From contig JAQCCM010000001.1 in the NCBI GenBank assembly GCA_027621175.1, positions 124,001 to 188,000 of the forward strand: DNA of 64,000 nucleotides, given 5' to 3'. Both the position numbers and the translations under genes were made by a program. Positions 1 to 9,249 of this stretch are shown in pieces (the stretch's first letter is position 1; each line of letters starts with the position of its first letter). Source of the stretch: Bacteroidota bacterium (GTDB lineage: Bacteria; Bacteroidota; Bacteroidia; Flavobacteriales; Flavobacteriaceae). The notes below the pieces were generated by a model, which made no database searches, had not been told where the DNA came from, and saw only the letters and a program-made list of their open reading frames with translations.

Positions 1-310
1 GCGCAATACCAGAAGGATACTGCTGCTGGATCTGATTGTAATGCTCTAATAGTTTAGAAAATGCATCATAGGGGTCCTCCACCCGAATAAGGGTTGTTTT
101 AAATTCTTTTTCAGCTATAAAAGAATCACGAACCAAGGTTATTGTGGCATCAGTAGTATATAAATAAGGAGTGTATTTTGGATTTGCCAAGAAAGACAAA
201 CTGCCTTTCTCACCCTCCTCAATTTTGGAAAGCCTATTGACCTCTGCGTTATTGTTTCCCTCAACCGTTCCAGAAACTAACTCGGCTATTTGAGAGGCTG
301 TGAAATTCAT
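1..310 (-). CDS. lpxD: UDP-3-O-acylglucosamine N-acyltransferase LpxD, N-terminal part
   Basis: The gene is cut by the window edge, and only about the first 103 residues are present. Translating back from the ATG at 310 gives a protein starting MNFTASQIAELVSGTVEG, followed by LSFLANPKYTPYLYTTDA. This is the uridine-binding N-terminal domain of LpxD, the cytoplasmic enzyme that adds the second 3-hydroxyacyl chain in lipid A synthesis. The left-handed beta-helix acyltransferase domain would lie outside the window. The start is 10 bases after the stop of the HD-domain gene on the same strand, so the two are probably co-transcribed. It is missing from the ORF track only because it is truncated. 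The family call is firm. Confidence 0.9.
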   Translation of the reverse strand, partial: MNFTASQIAELVSGTVEGNNNAEVNRLSKIEEGEKGSLSFLANPKYTPYLYTTDATITLVRDSFIAEKEFKTTLIRVEDPYDAFSKLLEHYNQIQQQYPSGIA

Positions 311-320
311 AACTGCAAAA

Positions 321-1568
321 TTAAGAAAAATATCCGTCACCCTTTGGAAAAGCCAAGAAGTACTTCGTGTCTTTTTTAGTCAGAGTATGTAGATGTGCTG
401 TATCTGGCGAAGTGTCAAATAACGAACATACCCCGTTTTGACTGCATAATTGAATTGGATTTTCCTTTTGCTGATACCCTTGAATTTCTAAACTCCCAGA
501 GAAAACAAAATAAGAAACTTCTTCGCTAGAAAGCCCGTGATTTGCTGAGATTTCTGATCTACGCAAATCAATTTCTGCATTAGAAAAAGGTTCATATCCC
601 AATTTAATTTTTGGAAACTTACGATTTAAAAGCATTTTAGCTATAGAGGACAACACTACGTCTTTATTGGAAACGGCATTTTTTATCAGCATCCAAACAT
701 CGGCATCGTCTAATTGAATAAATGAATTTATTTTTGTCTTAACATCGACATCCAGATGTTGTAAGAAATAACCTAGAGCCTCGCTCATATGTACCTTTTT
801 CCCCGATTGAATACATTTTATGGCTCGTTCAAAAAAGTGCACCAAAAGTTCCTCTGCCACAAAACTCGTCTTATGCAAATAAACCGACATGTACATCATT
901 CTCCGTGCCAATAGAAACTTTTCGATAGAATACACCGCCTTTGTATTAAAAACCAATTGGTTGTCATGCACATGCATCATAGAAATAAGGCGTTCTGAAT
1001 TGATATTACCCTCTGTTACACCCGAATAAAAACTATCACGCTTTAGGTAATCTAACCTGTCGAGGTCGATATGTGAGGAAATCAATTGATGAAAAAATTG
1101 TCGTGGATAAGTGTTTGTAAACATACGTATGGCCAAATCGAGCGATCCGTCAAACGCTATGTTTAACTTTTCCATCAATGCGAAAGACATATCTTCATGT
1201 GAGTTTTTGGGGAATAATACGTGCTCCAATGCGTGCGAAAAAGGTCCGTGTCCAAGGTCGTGAAGCAACATGCAAGCATATAAAGCCTCTGCCTCTTCGT
1301 CGCTGATTTCAACCCCTTGTTGACGTAACGCAAAGACTGCTTTTGTTGCCAAATGCATGGCTCCTAAAGCATGTTGAAACCTGGTGTGTTCGGTTGAAGG
1401 AAATACTAAAAACGACAAACCCATTTGTTTGATACGGCGAAGCCGTTGCACATAAGGATGATTGACAAGTTTAGCAATAAAAGGAGTTGGGATTGTAATA
1501 AATCCGTAAATTGGGTCGTTGTATTGGGTGAGCTTCAACTTAATAAAATTACGCCCAAAGATAAGCAT
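321..1568 (-). CDS. HD-domain phosphohydrolase (dGTPase-like)
   Basis: Cytoplasmic metal-dependent phosphohydrolase of the HD superfamily; the substrate is unknown, and nucleotides are the usual guess for this dGTPase-like group. The metal ligands are visible as H66 (TRFQH) and the H103-D104 pair in LLHDLGHGPFSH. An N-terminal NDPIYGFITIP segment is typical of flavobacterial members. The ATG at 1568 abuts the ATG of porX on the other strand. A TTG at 1538 (before KLTQYNDPIYGF) is an alternative start that would leave about 30 bases between the genes. It lies just upstream of lpxD on the same strand. In relatives I recall the same HD-porX-tsaE order, but no functional link is established by sequence. 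Confidence 0.88.
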   Translation of the reverse strand: MLIFGRNFIKLKLTQYNDPIYGFITIPTPFIAKLVNHPYVQRLRRIKQMGLSFLVFPSTEHTRFQHALGAMHLATKAVFALRQQGVEISDEEAEALYACMLLHDLGHGPFSHALEHVLFPKNSHEDMSFALMEKLNIAFDGSLDLAIRMFTNTYPRQFFHQLISSHIDLDRLDYLKRDSFYSGVTEGNINSERLISMMHVHDNQLVFNTKAVYSIEKFLLARRMMYMSVYLHKTSFVAEELLVHFFERAIKCIQSGKKVHMSEALGYFLQHLDVDVKTKINSFIQLDDADVWMLIKNAVSNKDVVLSSIAKMLLNRKFPKIKLGYEPFSNAEIDLRRSEISANHGLSSEEVSYFVFSGSLEIQGYQQKENPIQLCSQNGVCSLFDTSPDTAHLHTLTKKDTKYFLAFPKGDGYFS

Positions 1569-3116
1569 ATGCAGCAGATTGAACTTTTATGGATTGATGA
1601 TGAAATAGATTTACTCCAAGCACACATTCTTTTTCTTTCTCAAAAAGGGTATAACGTCCATAAAGCACACAGTGGTCAAGACGCCATGACACTCGTTAAA
1701 GAACGTCCTTTTGATGTTGTGCTGTTAGACGAAAACATGCCAGGTATGTCAGGATTGGAGGTTTTAGGTGAGCTCAAGCAACTATTCCCATCACTACCCA
1801 TTATCATGATCACCAAAAGTGAAGAGGAAAATATCATGGAAGAGGCTATTGGTGCTAAAATTGCCGACTATCTAATTAAGCCTGTTAATCCCAATCAGAT
1901 ATTACTAGCACTAAAGAAAAACTTAGATGCCACAAAATTGGTAACCGAAAAAACCATTTCAAGTTATCAGCGCTCTTTTCAAGAACTAAACGGCTTGCTC
2001 ATGCAAGCACACTCGTTAGAGGATTGGTGCAACTTGTACCAAAAAATTCTTTTTTGGGAAATGGAGTTAGATGCTATTGATTCACCCGAATTACAAGAAA
2101 TTTTCCGCTATCAAAAAACAGAAGCCAATTTGACATTCTCTAGGTTTGTTGAAAAGAATTACGCATCGATTCTTTATGAAAATAACGAATGTGTTTTTTC
2201 TCATCAGGCGTTTAAGCATTTGGTTGCTCCAAAGTTAGAATCAAAACCCACCTTACTTTTAATGATTGACAACCTTCGATATGATCAGTTTAAATGCATA
2301 TTACCAAACATTTCGCCCTATTACAGTTTGGACCATGAAACGGAATACTTCAGTATTTTACCTACAGCAACTCAGTATGCACGAAATGCCTTTTTTTCGG
2401 GCTTACTTCCCGCTGAAATGGAATCAAAACATCCAAATTGGTGGAAAAATGACACCGATGAAGGAGGTAAAAATTTACATGAAGCAGATTTTTTATCCGA
2501 CCAACTTAAACGCCTAAACATTAGTGCGCCACACTCCTATCATAAGATTAATCGTCCGCAAGAGGCAACTAAATTTTTGGATACTCTAAAAGCAGAAAAT
2601 GCTATGCCACTCAAAGTTGTAGTGTATAATTTTGTGGATATGATTTCACATGCCAAAACAGAAATGGAAGTCATCAAAGAGCTCGCTAGTACAGACAAAG
2701 CGTATCGCTCCCTAACAAAAAGTTGGTTTCAAAATGGCTTGCTACTGGAAATCATCAAAGCAGCACAAAAAAAAGGGTATCAACTTATCATCACTACGGA
2801 CCATGGGACAATTAATGTAGAGCAACCATCTAAAATTATTGGAGATAGGGAAACGAGTAGCAATATTCGATATAAAACAGGAAGAAGGCTAAAAACAGAT
2901 GATGACAAGCATGTTTTTATGGTTTCAGAACCGAGCAGTATTGGCTTGCCAACAATTAATATGAGTAGTTCTTTTGCCTTTGCCAAAGACAATTATTACC
3001 TCGTTTATCCTAGCCGATACCATCACTTTGTCAATTATTTTAGAAACACTTATCAACATGGTGGTATCTCATTAGAAGAGATGTGTATTCCATTTGCGGT
3101 CTTTTCTCCTAAGTAG
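1569..3116 (+). CDS. porX: PorX, T9SS response regulator with alkaline-phosphatase-superfamily output domain
   Basis: PorX is the response regulator that works with the PorY kinase and an ECF sigma factor to control type IX secretion in Bacteroidota. The 515-residue length fits the family. Residues 1-120 form a receiver domain with acidic residues D10-D11, phospho-acceptor D54 (DVVLLDENMPG) and lysine in YLIKPVNP. After a helical linker, residues from about 225 form a PglZ/alkaline-phosphatase fold with candidate zinc ligands D234 (MIDNLRYDQF), Thr in PTATQYARN, D411-H412 (TTDHGT) and H497 (QHGGISLEEM). The ORF track begins 48 codons earlier, but MQQIELLWIDDE at 1569 matches how PorX proteins start. 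tsaE follows 14 bases later. Confidence 0.93.
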   Translation: MQQIELLWIDDEIDLLQAHILFLSQKGYNVHKAHSGQDAMTLVKERPFDVVLLDENMPGMSGLEVLGELKQLFPSLPIIMITKSEEENIMEEAIGAKIADYLIKPVNPNQILLALKKNLDATKLVTEKTISSYQRSFQELNGLLMQAHSLEDWCNLYQKILFWEMELDAIDSPELQEIFRYQKTEANLTFSRFVEKNYASILYENNECVFSHQAFKHLVAPKLESKPTLLLMIDNLRYDQFKCILPNISPYYSLDHETEYFSILPTATQYARNAFFSGLLPAEMESKHPNWWKNDTDEGGKNLHEADFLSDQLKRLNISAPHSYHKINRPQEATKFLDTLKAENAMPLKVVVYNFVDMISHAKTEMEVIKELASTDKAYRSLTKSWFQNGLLLEIIKAAQKKGYQLIITTDHGTINVEQPSKIIGDRETSSNIRYKTGRRLKTDDDKHVFMVSEPSSIGLPTINMSSSFAFAKDNYYLVYPSRYHHFVNYFRNTYQHGGISLEEMCIPFAVFSPK

Positions 3117-3130
3117 CGTATTTTTGCTTT

Positions 3131-3535
3131 ATGGTTCAAGAAATAACGCTTGATAATATAGATGCATTTGCGGATAAGCTTGTGTCCGTTCTTACGCATA
3201 AAATTGTGCTACTAGAGGGAAATTTGGGGGCTGGAAAAACCACACTTGTAAAAGCTTTTTTCAAAGCACTTGGAGCAGTGGATGCCGTTTCCAGTCCAAC
3301 TTTTGGTATCGCTAATGAAGTAGAACTACCCACTGAGACCGCATACCATTTAGATTTGTATCGCATTGAACATCCAGATGAATTGGCGCAGTTTGGCTTT
3401 GAGGAATATCTCTATTCAGGTGGTTTTTGTTTTATTGAGTGGCCAAAGATTGCCATGGATTTCATACCAGAATCTCATCATCTCATTACGCTTGAATCCA
3501 TCGACACTACTACAAGAAAAATAACATTTATATGA
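3131..3535 (+). CDS. tsaE: tRNA t6A37 biosynthesis ATPase TsaE
   Basis: Small cytoplasmic P-loop ATPase that cycles the TsaB-TsaD complex during N6-threonylcarbamoyladenosine modification of ANN-decoding tRNAs. At 134 residues it has the normal family length. The Walker A motif GNLGAGKTT is near residue 30, the switch-like segment SSPTFGIANEV follows, then the family motif HLDLYRI and a late FIEWP motif. It sits 14 bases after porX and overlaps the following small gene by 4 bases (ATGA), so a porX-tsaE-downstream operon is likely. The identification is secure. Confidence 0.94.
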   Translation: MVQEITLDNIDAFADKLVSVLTHKIVLLEGNLGAGKTTLVKAFFKALGAVDAVSSPTFGIANEVELPTETAYHLDLYRIEHPDELAQFGFEEYLYSGGFCFIEWPKIAMDFIPESHHLITLESIDTTTRKITFI

Positions 3536-3855
3536 GCTTTTTAAAACGTTTGGGATACTATTTAGGCGGATTTTCTGTTGGTCTAATTTTTTTGTTTTTC
3601 TTTTTCAATGGAAAACGAACGCAGTGCAATTACGCACCATCAGCCAGATTGAAAAATGATATTCAACAAAAAAAATGGATGTTTGAAGAGGGTTTTTATG
3701 CCATAAATGATACGGTTCAATGGTTTAAAAACATAGATGTACGCTTTAGTGAAAGTGCAATTGGTGTTGATTCTTGTAATGTGTATGTGTTGGAAGTTGA
3801 CGAAAAAGTATTCTCAGTAGAAAACTGCAATGATACCGCTTTTTTTAAGCGTTAA
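3532..3855 (+). CDS. Small membrane-anchored protein, DUF4258-like
   Basis: A 107-residue protein with one N-terminal transmembrane helix (residues about 7-24, LGGFSVGLIFLFFFF) followed by a soluble domain starting GKRTQCNYAPSARLKNDI. The layout resembles the flavobacterial DUF4258 proteins found beside tsaE, but the function is unknown. Its start overlaps the tsaE stop by 4 bases, indicating translational coupling. Its 3' end overlaps the convergent proline dehydrogenase gene by 11 bases. The call as a real gene rests on coupling and coherent protein features; the family name is from memory of the pattern. Confidence 0.75.
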   Translation: MSFLKRLGYYLGGFSVGLIFLFFFFNGKRTQCNYAPSARLKNDIQQKKWMFEEGFYAINDTVQWFKNIDVRFSESAIGVDSCNVYVLEVDEKVFSVENCNDTAFFKR

Positions 3856-4999
3856 TTTTTCTAGAAACAAGTTCTTGTTTTAGCATTTTGCGTTCTTTTT
3901 CGGTTTGTGATTTAACCGAACTGTTTTCAATAGCCCGCCGCATTAAGTAAGGAATGGATTGTCTTAATGGTCCAAAAGGCACATATTTAAACACATGTGC
4001 ACCCTCTGCGGCAAGCGAGAAAGAAATATAATCACGCATGCCATATAACTGACTAAACCATAGGTTTTTATCTTGCAACGAGATGTCCTTTTGCTTACAC
4101 GTTTCTTTAACCCATTGAATATCCGCCTCGTTATGAGTGGCGACAATGCAGAGCTGTTTTTTTAGATGCTGTAACGCAAATTCAAGTGCTTGTCGAAATT
4201 GCTTATCTGTTTGCATTTTCGTGTTACAAACGGGAGATTCAAGCCTCAAGATGTTGGCTCTTTTTCTTTCCTTTTCCATGTAAGCACCTCTGACAAATTT
4301 TACACCTAAAAAATAACCTTGTGCGTTTTGACAAAGGGTCATGTATTTGTTCAAGGTGTCTTTGAGATAAAACTGAAGTGTAATAGCCACTACTACATTT
4401 TCTTTGTTGTAGCGTTTCATCAGCGGTAAAATCAGTGCATCAACTCCAGATTGAATCCAACTTTCCTCAGCATCAATCATCAACACAATCTCTGATTGTG
4501 CTGCTAATGCAGCACAACTTTCTAAACGGTTTTTTATTCGCTTCCAAGCAGCCAATTCTACATCACTTAACTCAAAACCCAGTGTTTTTTTTTCAAACAG
4601 AGTGAATGATCCAATAGCTGTGGGCTTTAATACTGCAAAAGGATACGCATCATTAGTTGCTGCCACACGAATCGTTTCTAAAATAACTTCCAAATTTTGA
4701 TCAAAATCAGATTCTGAAAGGGCATGCTCATTGGCATAATCCAATACACTTTTCACACGAAAACTTGCCATACGAGTTGTAATCGAAGTACACGTAGCAA
4801 CATCTTTACCTGCACAAAATTGATAGTAACCAGTAAAACGAATAAAAGGCGCGATGGGAAATCTAAAAAACGTAATAAACCGCCAAAAAACAAATGCGAT
4901 CCTTACAATAAAAGGAAAAGAAAGTAATCGAAACAAAACCAATGAAGCGCGTAAATCTTGTGATGATTTATGCGGATAATATGTGGATTTAATCGTCAA
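3845..4999 (-). CDS. Proline dehydrogenase
   Basis: FAD-dependent proline dehydrogenase, the first step of proline breakdown to glutamate; electrons pass to the membrane quinone pool. The protein is 384 residues, the monofunctional size, with no fused P5C dehydrogenase. Family signatures are KFVRGAYMEKERKRA (mid-protein), the ATHNEADI strand, and YVPFGPLRQSIPYLMRRAIEN near the C-terminus, which supplies the proline-binding arginines. The ATG at 4999 is preceded by a TAATTTTG -7 box at 5031-5038 on the same strand. It is divergent from aroB, with 78 bases between, and convergent with the small membrane gene. Confidence 0.9.
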   Translation of the reverse strand: MTIKSTYYPHKSSQDLRASLVLFRLLSFPFIVRIAFVFWRFITFFRFPIAPFIRFTGYYQFCAGKDVATCTSITTRMASFRVKSVLDYANEHALSESDFDQNLEVILETIRVAATNDAYPFAVLKPTAIGSFTLFEKKTLGFELSDVELAAWKRIKNRLESCAALAAQSEIVLMIDAEESWIQSGVDALILPLMKRYNKENVVVAITLQFYLKDTLNKYMTLCQNAQGYFLGVKFVRGAYMEKERKRANILRLESPVCNTKMQTDKQFRQALEFALQHLKKQLCIVATHNEADIQWVKETCKQKDISLQDKNLWFSQLYGMRDYISFSLAAEGAHVFKYVPFGPLRQSIPYLMRRAIENSSVKSQTEKERKMLKQELVSRKINA

Positions 5000-5030
5000 T
5001 GAATTGCTTTTTTATTTTGGTTCATCAAAT

Positions 5031-5038
5031 CAAAATTA
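5031..5038 (-). promoter_or_regulatory. -7 box TAATTTTG for proline dehydrogenase
   Basis: Read on the minus strand this is a perfect match to the Bacteroidota TAnnTTTG consensus, 31 bases upstream of the proline dehydrogenase ATG. A clear -33 TTG at the usual spacing is not seen. It shares the intergenic gap with the aroB promoter. Confidence 0.55.
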
Positions 5039-5060
5039 GGAAAATAAAACACAAAAGCAG

Positions 5061-5068
5061 TACTTTCG
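5061..5068 (+). promoter_or_regulatory. -7 box TACTTTCG for aroB
   Basis: One mismatch to TAnnTTTG (C for the third T), 9 bases before the aroB ATG. The same TTCG variant occurs before recG. If transcription starts about 7 bases downstream, the aroB mRNA would have almost no leader. Confidence 0.5.
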
Positions 5069-5077
5069 TTTTCTCTT

Positions 5078-6130
5078 ATGATACTAAAAACAAAACATAG
5101 CGAAATCATTTTTGGCACTGCATGCATGGATGCATTAAATCTTTGGGTAAGTACACACCACTACTCTAGTGTTTTTGTGTTGACGGATGTCAATACTCAG
5201 TCCCATTGTCTCCCGCGCTTTAAGCAAGAGGCCCATTTTGAATTTACAGCGCTCAATATGCCAGCAGGTGAAGAACATAAACACATCAACACCTGTGTTT
5301 CACTTTGGGATTCTCTCTCAGCATTGGGTGCAGATAGAAAAAGTTTGCTCATAAATCTTGGAGGCGGAGTAGTTACGGATTTGGGCGGTTTTGTGGCCTG
5401 TACATTTAAACGCGGCATAGACTTTATCAACATACCAACCTCTTTATTGGCTATGGTTGATGCCTCCGTGGGAGGAAAAACCGGAATAGATTTAGGACCA
5501 TTAAAAAATCAAGTGGGTATCATTGAAGAACCCAAACTGGTATTGATTGATGCCATTTACTTAGATACGCTTCCAGAACAGGAATACAGAAGTGGTTATG
5601 CTGAAATGCTTAAACACGGTCTTATTCAAGAACCTAAATATTTTGAAACTCTTAGTAATTTTTTAGATCGTGATGCAATATTGCCACATATTCACCATTC
5701 TGTTGAAGTAAAAGCAAAAGTGGTAAACGAAGATCCGTATGAGCATGGGCTTCGAAAAATTCTAAACTTTGGGCATACGTTGGGTCATGCAATAGAATCA
5801 CATTTTTTAGTTTCACCAAATAAGACACGATTGCTTCATGGCGAAGCTATAGCCATAGGCATGGTGCTAGAAGGGTACTTATCTGCGGAGCTTACGGGCT
5901 TGCCATTAGCCGATGCCAAACATATAAAGTCAGTTTTTGAAAAAATTTACCCAGTCGTTTCTTTTGATGACGAAACCATAACAACAGTTATTTCATTGCT
6001 TACTCATGATAAGAAAAATGAAAACGGGAATGTTCTATTTGTATTGCTGGAGGCAATAGGAAAGCCCGTCTGGAACCAATCGGTTTCGGACGAGCTTATT
6101 CGAAAATCATTTGAATTTTATGCTGCTTAA
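5078..6130 (+). CDS. aroB: 3-dehydroquinate synthase
   Basis: NAD- and metal-dependent cytoplasmic enzyme that cyclises DAHP to 3-dehydroquinate, the second step of the shikimate pathway. The 350-residue protein shows the NAD-binding GGGVVTDLGGFVA motif, the NIPTSLLAMVDASVGGKTGID segment with active-site lysine, and the metal-binding histidines in KILNFGHTLGHAIE and LLHGEAIAIGM. Length and motifs are all normal. The 3' end overlaps the convergent ppc gene by 4 bases. There are no other aromatic-pathway genes nearby, so it seems to be expressed alone from the -7 box at 5061. Confidence 0.95.
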   Translation: MILKTKHSEIIFGTACMDALNLWVSTHHYSSVFVLTDVNTQSHCLPRFKQEAHFEFTALNMPAGEEHKHINTCVSLWDSLSALGADRKSLLINLGGGVVTDLGGFVACTFKRGIDFINIPTSLLAMVDASVGGKTGIDLGPLKNQVGIIEEPKLVLIDAIYLDTLPEQEYRSGYAEMLKHGLIQEPKYFETLSNFLDRDAILPHIHHSVEVKAKVVNEDPYEHGLRKILNFGHTLGHAIESHFLVSPNKTRLLHGEAIAIGMVLEGYLSAELTGLPLADAKHIKSVFEKIYPVVSFDDETITTVISLLTHDKKNENGNVLFVLLEAIGKPVWNQSVSDELIRKSFEFYAA

Positions 6131-8700
6131 GCCGAGTTTCTACTCGCATTAATATTTCCAAACAAAGAACGTGTTACCATTTTTTCCATGACTTCACGAT
6201 CGGCGTCACCCAACTTATTTTCTTGAATATGCAACAATGCGTACTGTTGAATAGTAAGCAGTGGTTGTACAATTTCTTCACGAATTTTAATGGATGCTTT
6301 ACCAGCAGGTTGGTCCTGCATTAAGGTTTCCATTCCCGTTAGCATCAGAATATATTTTTTTGAACGAAGGAATTCTTCATAAATCAATTTCCAAAAGGCA
6401 CCATACTCAGGGTCTTGCTCCATGTATGCCGTAAGTTTAAAGAATGATTTTTGTAAACTCATCATGGAGTTTGAAATAAGCGCTCTAAAAAAAGCATTGT
6501 TTTTATACAATTTCAGTGCTTTGTCAAAATCTCCAGCCTTATCCAAAGTTTCCAGAGCCGTACCAACCCCATAAAAACCAGGGACATTTTGCTTTAACTG
6601 GCTCCAACTTCCCACAAAAGGAATAGCACGTAAGGCAGAAAAATCTAATGATTTACTTGATTTTCGTTTAGACGGTCTTGAGCCAATATTGGTTTTCGCA
6701 TAGTATTGCAGTGTACTCATATGCTCCAAATAAGGCAAAAACTTAGGGTGTGCTTTAAAATCCTTATAAGTGTCGTAACTGATTTCTGCCAACTTGGTCA
6801 TGGTAGCTCTGTCCTCTTCATCCAAATCAATCGTTCTATCTGAAAACAATCGATTGGAGATACCCGAACTGAGTAACTGTTCTAAGTTATAACGGCATGA
6901 ATCAAAGGTTCCGAAATTAGAACTAATCGTTTGCCCTTGGACGGTTAACTGAATTTCATCAGCTTCTACACCAGAGCCCATAGATGCATAAAATTGATGC
7001 GTATTTCCTCCTCCTCGTGCTGGTGGCCCACCACGCCCGTCAAAAAACGCAACTTTAATTCCATGCTTACGGGATATGGCTGTAAGTTCTTCTTTAGCTT
7101 TAAAAATACTCCAGTTTGCCATCAAATACCCACCATCTTTGGTCCCGTCAGAGAAACCTAACATAATGGTTTGTTTATCACCTCGATTTGTCAAGTGTGC
7201 TCTATAAATAGGGTTTGAATATACTTTATCCATTACCTCTAAAGCAATTTTTAAATCTGGAATAGTTTCAAACAGGGGAACTACATCAACCGAAGGATTT
7301 GCCCAATCACTGAGGCGAATCATAGCAAAAACTTCAAAGATATTTTGCGCTGTCTGGTTATTACTAATGATGTATCGGTTGCTTCCTGCTTCTCCATTTG
7401 TGTGTTGGATTTCTTTCATAGCACGAATAGAACCCAACGCTTTACGAACTGTTTCGTCTTCAAACGAATCAGGATTTACGTCTCCTTGAAGCGAAGTCAA
7501 AAATGAGATTTTCTTTTCTTCGGTAGCATGTATGTAATCAAACGCTGGATCGGTAACACCTGTTTTATTGGTGTGATCGAGCAACGTTAAGAACGCATCG
7601 TGATGCACTCGAGAATCTTGACGGATATCTAGACTAGCAAAATGATATCCAAATACATTAATTTTGGCGATAAAGTCCTGTAATTCGTTTGCAAACAGCC
7701 CATGGTAATTCGATTCAACGCGCTCAAGGATATCATTTAATTCCATTTTTAAATCAGCTAATGAAATTTCGGGAGCCTCTTCAAGTTTAAAAATACTGTT
7801 GTAAAGTTTCTTTTCAACACTTAACACCTTTTCTTCTACACCCGCAAAGGTGAGTCTTCTTCGGAGTTTTCTAATATCACGGTAATAATTACGAATAACG
7901 CTGCTGCGAAGCAATTGCGCTGTTTTACGCGTAATTTCAGTCGTCACAAAGGGGTTGCCATCTCGATCACCGCCTGGCCAAAATCCAAGCTTTACCGTTT
8001 CGTTAGACAATACCTCATCTTGAAAAATATGTCGTTGCACATAGGATTGAATTTCACCAATAGCAGGGTAAAAAACATTACTCAAATACCAAATTAGACT
8101 ACGTGCTTCGTCTAAGGGTGTCGGCTTTTGCTTCTTAAAAAATGGCGTTCGTCCTAGCTGGGCAAGTAACAGCTTAATTTCTTGCAAGTTGTTCTTTTGA
8201 ATACTTTTTCCCAAGTCTGTGATAATTCCCAATACTGATCCAGGATAGAATTGTGTTGGATGTGCCGTTAATACCGGACGCACATTAATTTCTTGCAGCA
8301 ATTGCTTGAGCTCAGAAGTTTTTTGTTTGGCTTGAGCTTCTTCTTTAAGGTTTCTAAGTGTTCCAATCCCACTCATGTTATTGATACGACTATAAGCAGC
8401 ATCTTCGACGGCATCGAAAAGAACTACGCGACGTTCTATAAACTGTATAAAACGAAACAATAAATCTATTTGCTCTTTTTTACTTAAGTCAGGAAAATAA
8501 CGAGAGAAAAATCCCTCCACTATAGTTTTGGGATCTTGCTCTTGCTCATATCCATCGGCACAACTTGACGCAAAAAGCGGCAATAAAGTTGCGGTATTTG
8601 TGATTTTTGAATAAGGTAGGGTTGAAAATATACTGTCGTAGAGTTTAAATTTTGATAGAACGTTGCTTTCAAAACGTTCCAATTTGGTGCGTGAATTCAT
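6127..8700 (-). CDS. ppc: Phosphoenolpyruvate carboxylase
   Basis: Cytoplasmic anaplerotic enzyme making oxaloacetate from PEP and bicarbonate. At 857 residues it has full bacterial length. Hallmarks are VLTAHPTQ with the catalytic histidine, FWPGGDRDGNPFVT, the loop GFSDGTKDGGYLMANW, and FFDGRGGPPARGGGNTHQF. The expected C-terminus (FGNINASRNSA, ending near the family's usual QNTG) is present. It lies only 7 bases downstream of an Lrp/AsnC regulator on the same strand, so both are probably one transcript; a local regulator for carbon or nitrogen balance is a reasonable inference. Confidence 0.95.
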   Translation of the reverse strand: MNSRTKLERFESNVLSKFKLYDSIFSTLPYSKITNTATLLPLFASSCADGYEQEQDPKTIVEGFFSRYFPDLSKKEQIDLLFRFIQFIERRVVLFDAVEDAAYSRINNMSGIGTLRNLKEEAQAKQKTSELKQLLQEINVRPVLTAHPTQFYPGSVLGIITDLGKSIQKNNLQEIKLLLAQLGRTPFFKKQKPTPLDEARSLIWYLSNVFYPAIGEIQSYVQRHIFQDEVLSNETVKLGFWPGGDRDGNPFVTTEITRKTAQLLRSSVIRNYYRDIRKLRRRLTFAGVEEKVLSVEKKLYNSIFKLEEAPEISLADLKMELNDILERVESNYHGLFANELQDFIAKINVFGYHFASLDIRQDSRVHHDAFLTLLDHTNKTGVTDPAFDYIHATEEKKISFLTSLQGDVNPDSFEDETVRKALGSIRAMKEIQHTNGEAGSNRYIISNNQTAQNIFEVFAMIRLSDWANPSVDVVPLFETIPDLKIALEVMDKVYSNPIYRAHLTNRGDKQTIMLGFSDGTKDGGYLMANWSIFKAKEELTAISRKHGIKVAFFDGRGGPPARGGGNTHQFYASMGSGVEADEIQLTVQGQTISSNFGTFDSCRYNLEQLLSSGISNRLFSDRTIDLDEEDRATMTKLAEISYDTYKDFKAHPKFLPYLEHMSTLQYYAKTNIGSRPSKRKSSKSLDFSALRAIPFVGSWSQLKQNVPGFYGVGTALETLDKAGDFDKALKLYKNNAFFRALISNSMMSLQKSFFKLTAYMEQDPEYGAFWKLIYEEFLRSKKYILMLTGMETLMQDQPAGKASIKIREEIVQPLLTIQQYALLHIQENKLGDADREVMEKMVTRSLFGNINASRNSA

Positions 8701-8707
8701 AGGTTTT

Positions 8708-9187
8708 TTACAAGTCGTTAAAAATTGTATGCATTAATCTTCTTTTGTCATTGATGCTTTCTTCAAGAGAAATCATCGTTTCGGTGCGCAAAATGCCATC
8801 AATGTCATCAATCTTAAAAATGATTTCTTTAGCATGCTCTGTAGATTTCGCACGTAACTTACAGTAGATGTTAAATTTACCAGTAGTGATATGTGCGACA
8901 GTTACAAAAGGAATTTCACGAAGGCGCTCTAGCACATATTTTGTTTGATGTGTTTTTTCAAGGTAAATCCCCACATAAGCGATAAAAGAATAGCCCATTT
9001 TGGTATAATCTAAAGCCAAGGAAGATCCCTTAATGATTCCTGCCTCTTCCATTTTACGTACACGAACGTGCACCGTACCTGCAGAGATTAACAAACGTTT
9101 TGCAATATCCGTAAAAGGAGTTCGCATATTATCGATAAGAATATCTAAAATTTGATGATCAATATCATCTAGCTTAAATTTAGTCAT
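8708..9187 (-). CDS. Lrp/AsnC family transcriptional regulator
   Basis: DNA-binding regulator of the feast/famine family, usually responding to amino acids. Of its 159 residues, the first 60 or so form the winged helix-turn-helix (DIDHQILDILIDNMRTPFTDIAKRL then VHVRVRKMEEAGIIKG). The rest is the RAM effector domain, including TGKFNIYCKLRAKSTEHAKEII. It is 62 bases downstream of the M14 peptidase and 7 bases upstream of ppc. A weak -7-like TTTCTTTG lies on the minus strand at 9203-9210, so it may have its own promoter. The regulated genes cannot be read from sequence, but ppc and itself are the first candidates. Confidence 0.92.
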   Translation of the reverse strand: MTKFKLDDIDHQILDILIDNMRTPFTDIAKRLLISAGTVHVRVRKMEEAGIIKGSSLALDYTKMGYSFIAYVGIYLEKTHQTKYVLERLREIPFVTVAHITTGKFNIYCKLRAKSTEHAKEIIFKIDDIDGILRTETMISLEESINDKRRLMHTIFNDL

Positions 9188-9249
9188 AATTTAAATTTTT
9201 AGCAAAGAAACTAAAAAATCATTGAAAATTATGCGTCTAAATGCTAAAT

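Noticed and set aside
1425-1568. N-terminal extension of porX in the ORF track
   Set aside because: It lies in the opposite strand of the HD gene and has no PorX-like features; the receiver domain begins at 1569.
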